A DNA stretch of 8,352 nucleotides, taken from positions 1 to 8,352 of the forward strand of contig JAKLQB010000497.1 of assembly GCA_022013615.1 (NCBI GenBank), written 5' to 3'. Positions 5,607-8,352 of this stretch are shown piece after piece. A model generated the notes under the pieces. It saw only the letters and a list, made by a program, of their open reading frames with translations, had not been told where the DNA came from and searched no databases. Within the stretch, counting starts at the first letter, position 1, and every line of letters starts with the position of its first letter. The position numbers and the translations under genes are program-made. The DNA comes from Desulfobacterales bacterium (GTDB lineage Bacteria; Desulfobacterota; DSM-4660; Desulfatiglandales; Desulfatiglandaceae).

Positions 5607-7109
5607 TTAAACCTGATTGTGCCCGCTTCTAAGATGCATGATGCGAGTGATTATGTCCTCTACTTCAATTGCGGAGGGATCGGTCAAAGTGTCCACGTGT
5701 ACGATATTGCTGCTTTTTCGTCCATATGCACTCCACCGGCGGATAAAACGCATGTTATTTGAACCTGCGAAAATCGTTACACAAGGAGTTCCCAGAGCTG
5801 CCGCGATATGCTGACATGCAGAGTCATAGCCTATAAATTCGTCGCATTTTGCAATCAAAGCAGCTATCTCTCCAATTCTGCTTTGAATACCAATGAGGCC
5901 CCAGCCAAAACTCACATTATCCCCTGAACCAAATGAGGAGTGTAACACAGAATGACCTTGTTCCTTAATAGTATTCATTAGTGTGTTTGTGTAATCCAGC
6001 TCCTCATCGCCAAATCCTTTATCCAATAGTATTACGGTGTTTGGTTCCTGCAATAGTGTCAGGAGCAGTTCTTCCTCCAGACGCCTGCCAACCCTTTTGC
6101 GCGGATTAGCGCCAACCCCGAAATTTGCGACAATAATTCTTTTTGCACCTTTGTTTCGTAACATTTCACAAAAGTGTGTTGCAATGTCCACATAAGGTCT
6201 TGTAATCCACACCTCAGGATAACAAAAGTTTTTATCACCCAGTATTTTATCTAACCACGAGTTTGCCAATTCTGCCATAGACATGGTTTTGTTCAAAGAA
6301 CTGTCAGAGCGGCTATCGAAAAAAAAGTAACGGTCAAGTGGAAACAGCGGCAAAACACCAAGTTGGGAAAGGCGAGAGTCCGGATCCATAAGAATGGTCT
6401 CTTCTGCCGGGCAAGAAGCCGTTTCCTCCTGAATAATTTTTAGCGCAGAATGCCAGCTTGACAAGCGTTCCAATAGCCCTCCTTTCCTGGAATACGTAAG
6501 TCTTCTTATTTTGATCCTGGGGTTTCCGCCATAAAGTTCTTCTAATTTGCTGCTGCCAATAAACACAAATTCTGCTTCGGGGAAGATCATGTTTAACCGC
6601 TGGAAAACCACACTTGTGATGGCAACATCTGCGCCAATGGTGACACGGGATAATAATATTATTTTTCGAATAGGTTTTTGGCTGGATAAAGAGTTATTAT
6701 TGATTCGTATTCTGTTTATTCGGTCAATAAGGTCCTTAGACGAATACATTCCAAAATCATTCAAGGTGAGGTCAAGCTCTTTGCCTGCCGGGACATTGCG
6801 ACAACATGTAATCACCTGAGCCATTACCTTATTGTAGGTCATTGTTTGTAATTCTTCAAAATCATCACATAAGCTCTCCACAATAATGCTAAAAAGCGCC
6901 TCTGCTGAAGGATTGATAAGCTTCGGATCCTCTGAAAAGGTCGTCATCTCACAAAGCAGATCAATATAATCCTTTTCGTAATAACAATCCTTTAGATAGT
7001 AATCCAGAAAAGAGTAGGCAATCTGACGCGACAGTCGTCTCATACTGTTCGGGTCAACGTCCTGGGTTGTCAGGGCAGACCATTTTTCGCTATAATAAGA
7101 AGATTTCAT
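5607..7109 (-). CDS. GT9-like (heptosyltransferase-related) protein with long N-terminal region
   Basis: A 500-residue protein whose residues from about 147 to 490 resemble glycosyltransferase family 9, the ADP-heptose:LPS heptosyltransferases. The acceptor-side half starts with KIILLSRVTIGADVAITS (149-166), a degenerate form of the usual GDVLLTTP motif. The donor-binding half has VANFGVGANPRKR (327-339) and the best-conserved stretch DEFIGYDSACQHIAAALGTP (423-442), comparable to NDTGPRHYAVAF in the neighbouring waaF-like protein. Residues 1 to about 145 are predicted helical, match nothing I recognise, and make the protein some 150 residues longer than usual. The gene starts 3 nt after the waaF-like stop and ends 7 nt before the radical SAM gene. 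Its sugar donor may not be heptose. The family assignment is fairly safe, the specificity is not. Confidence 0.82.
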   Translation of the reverse strand: MKSSYYSEKWSALTTQDVDPNSMRRLSRQIAYSFLDYYLKDCYYEKDYIDLLCEMTTFSEDPKLINPSAEALFSIIVESLCDDFEELQTMTYNKVMAQVITCCRNVPAGKELDLTLNDFGMYSSKDLIDRINRIRINNNSLSSQKPIRKIILLSRVTIGADVAITSVVFQRLNMIFPEAEFVFIGSSKLEELYGGNPRIKIRRLTYSRKGGLLERLSSWHSALKIIQEETASCPAEETILMDPDSRLSQLGVLPLFPLDRYFFFDSRSDSSLNKTMSMAELANSWLDKILGDKNFCYPEVWITRPYVDIATHFCEMLRNKGAKRIIVANFGVGANPRKRVGRRLEEELLLTLLQEPNTVILLDKGFGDEELDYTNTLMNTIKEQGHSVLHSSFGSGDNVSFGWGLIGIQSRIGEIAALIAKCDEFIGYDSACQHIAAALGTPCVTIFAGSNNMRFIRRWSAYGRKSSNIVHVDTLTDPSAIEVEDIITRIMHLRSGHNQV

Positions 7110-7112
7110 TGG

Positions 7113-8153
7113 TTATGAAACTTTCCGAAGCAGGTTTTCGCTTCCCTCAAATACCGTTTCAGGTTTTATCATTGACATACATTCATGATCGCGAGGGCAT
7201 TCTTTCTTATGACAGGGGGAACAATCCAATTCCTGGCGTAAGACAAGCGTTTTTTCAAGATTCGCAGCAGTATATCGCGGATCAGTGGGTCCCATAATTA
7301 CAACTACCGGGACATTGAAAGCAACCGCATAGTGCCTGGGACCAGTATCATTTGTTATTAGAAGCTGGCATCTTTTCATCAAATATTTCAAAAGGGCCAA
7401 ATCAACCCTGTCAGGGCCGGTGTTGACAATCCTTGCCTTACTGGTCTCAATAATAGATTGTGCTATATTATCTTCTCCGGGGCCGACAAACAGTAAAACC
7501 TTGCAGTCCCATCGTTTGATAAACAATTCGGCCAGCTTTGCGAAATATTCAGGGGGCCAGCATTTGGAAGAACCATATTTTGCGCCGGGATTCAATCCGA
7601 TGACCATTGTGTCAGATTTTATTCCGTATTTGTCAAGAAGTTGTTTCCCTTTTTCTTCAAGTGATTCAGACAGAAAAAGACTGGGCTTCATCACATCCGG
7701 AATTTTCAAGTTTAGCCAGCGGCAGATTTCCATGTAATAGTCTGCCATGGGAACAGGCAAAACCCCGTTTTCAGAATGAATGGGCTTCGGACCACCATTT
7801 AACAGAAACGATCTAAAATTTCTGCGGTATCCGTATATTTCCTTTACCCCGCCAAACCATACAATCAGGGCAGAGCGGAGAGAACTCGGTAATAGGATAG
7901 CAATATCCGGCTTTAGACTGCGGATAGTTTGCTGCAATTTTAAAAACCCTCTTGTTGTTTTGTCATCACACCCGACAATTTGATCAAACCAGGGCCCATC
8001 CTCAACGACACCCTTAGCATAATTTCTTATAACGCCTATAATTTGAGCTTCACGAAAGTTCTGCCTCAGGCAATGAAACGTGGGAGTCGCCATTACAACA
8101 TCACCGACCCAATTGGGGCAATAGACCAGAAGTGTTTTAGGTTTTGGTTCCAT
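7113..8153 (-). CDS. waaF: Lipopolysaccharide heptosyltransferase II-like protein
   Basis: A GT9 enzyme of 346 residues that would transfer heptose from ADP-heptose onto the inner core of LPS at the cytoplasmic face of the inner membrane. The N-terminal motif is CPNWVGDVVMATP (12-24), where D18 fits the family's catalytic acidic position. The second domain has GLNPGAKYGSSKCWP (186-200) and the nucleotide-sugar motif TNDTGPRHYAVAF (267-279), followed by GPTDPRYTA (288-296). A Cys cluster, C311, C314, C319 and C325, lies near the end, a feature seen in many waaF proteins. The ATG at 8153 is preferred over a TTG at 8189 because the TTG would overlap the upstream gene by 23 nt, and the ATG gives the usual length. 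No Shine-Dalgarno sequence is evident. It lies 13 nt after the upstream GT9 gene. Being heptosyltransferase II rather than another GT9 is likely but not certain. Confidence 0.92.
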   Translation of the reverse strand: MEPKPKTLLVYCPNWVGDVVMATPTFHCLRQNFREAQIIGVIRNYAKGVVEDGPWFDQIVGCDDKTTRGFLKLQQTIRSLKPDIAILLPSSLRSALIVWFGGVKEIYGYRRNFRSFLLNGGPKPIHSENGVLPVPMADYYMEICRWLNLKIPDVMKPSLFLSESLEEKGKQLLDKYGIKSDTMVIGLNPGAKYGSSKCWPPEYFAKLAELFIKRWDCKVLLFVGPGEDNIAQSIIETSKARIVNTGPDRVDLALLKYLMKRCQLLITNDTGPRHYAVAFNVPVVVIMGPTDPRYTAANLEKTLVLRQELDCSPCHKKECPRDHECMSMIKPETVFEGSENLLRKVS

Positions 8154-8166
8154 AGGGTTTGCACCG

Positions 8167-8352
8167 TTAGTGTATACTACCCATCGCAAGTGCTTCCGAA
8201 AGCTTTTCCTTCACTTTTTCAACACTGATTTTTCGCATACAGATCCTGTCAAGGCCAGGGCATTGCTTCTTATAGCAGGGTGCGCAGTCTACGCAGGCTT
8301 GGACCACAAGGTTCTCGCTTCCATAGGGTGCGGTTCGCCTCGGGGATGTTGG
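8167..8352 (-). CDS. C-terminal end of a second GT9 heptosyltransferase (partial)
   Basis: An open frame enters at the right edge and runs 61 codons to a TAA at 8169-8167. It starts PTSPRRTAPYG, matching the segment just after the nucleotide-sugar motif in GT9 enzymes (compare GPTDPRYTA in the next gene). It then has a Cys cluster ACVDCAPCYKKQCP ending with RICM, aligned with the Cys cluster of the waaF-like neighbour. The end is helical and charged (SVEKVKEKLSEAL). This identifies it as the 3' end of a paralogous heptosyltransferase-type gene directly upstream in the same operon. The rest lies outside the window, so its exact role cannot be given. Confidence 0.88.
   Translation of the reverse strand, partial: PTSPRRTAPYGSENLVVQACVDCAPCYKKQCPGLDRICMRKISVEKVKEKLSEALAMGSIH

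Noticed and set aside
8154..8189. TTG start at 8189 extending the waaF-like protein by 12 residues
   Set aside because: It lies inside the upstream GT9 gene and adds residues not typical of the family; the ATG at 8153 gives the usual length.
1..8352. CRISPR array, insertion sequence, tRNA or defence system
   Set aside because: No regularly spaced repeats, transposase-like protein, terminal inverted repeats with target duplication, or tRNA-like fold was seen; all large genes belong to recognised housekeeping or envelope families.

Overview
The window looks like chromosomal DNA from a Gram-negative, anaerobe-type bacterium of moderate to low GC. Three tandem glycosyltransferase family 9 (heptosyltransferase-like) genes imply lipopolysaccharide. 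A free-standing B12-dependent methionine synthase activation domain and an HU protein with a lysine-rich tail are combinations I associate with Desulfobacterota-like lineages. That placement is an inference from gene content; there is no rRNA or other marker.

Left block (1-2634, minus strand): the left edge may carry the 5' part of an unrecognised gene (1-165) with a possible promoter near 203-231. A two-gene unit follows: a WbqC-family gene (2634 to 1936), then a beta-CASP metallo-beta-lactamase RNase-type gene (start best placed at 1906, ending at 296).

Centre block (2635-4085, plus strand): a 281-bp intergenic region holds a sigma70-like promoter and a structured leader for an HU-family gene with a basic N-terminal tail (2916-3293). 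A very clear intrinsic terminator (3318-3350) ends that unit. Next comes a stand-alone MetH activation-domain protein (3396-4085) that lacks an obvious Shine-Dalgarno sequence.

Right block (4082-8352, minus strand): a tight run reading right to left contains the 3' end of a GT9 gene (cut by the window edge), a waaF-like heptosyltransferase, a 500-residue GT9-like protein with a roughly 145-residue unexplained N-terminal region, and a B12-binding-type radical SAM enzyme. Gaps between these genes are 13, 3 and 7 nt, so they are probably one operon for assembling and modifying an LPS core or related surface glycan. The last gene converges on the MetH-activation gene and their stop codons overlap.

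I saw no mobile element, CRISPR array, tRNA or rRNA. The most interesting items are the radical SAM enzyme inside the heptosyltransferase operon, the extended GT9 protein, the solo MetH activation domain and the structured HU leader. Nothing here amounts to a clearly new defence or mobile system.
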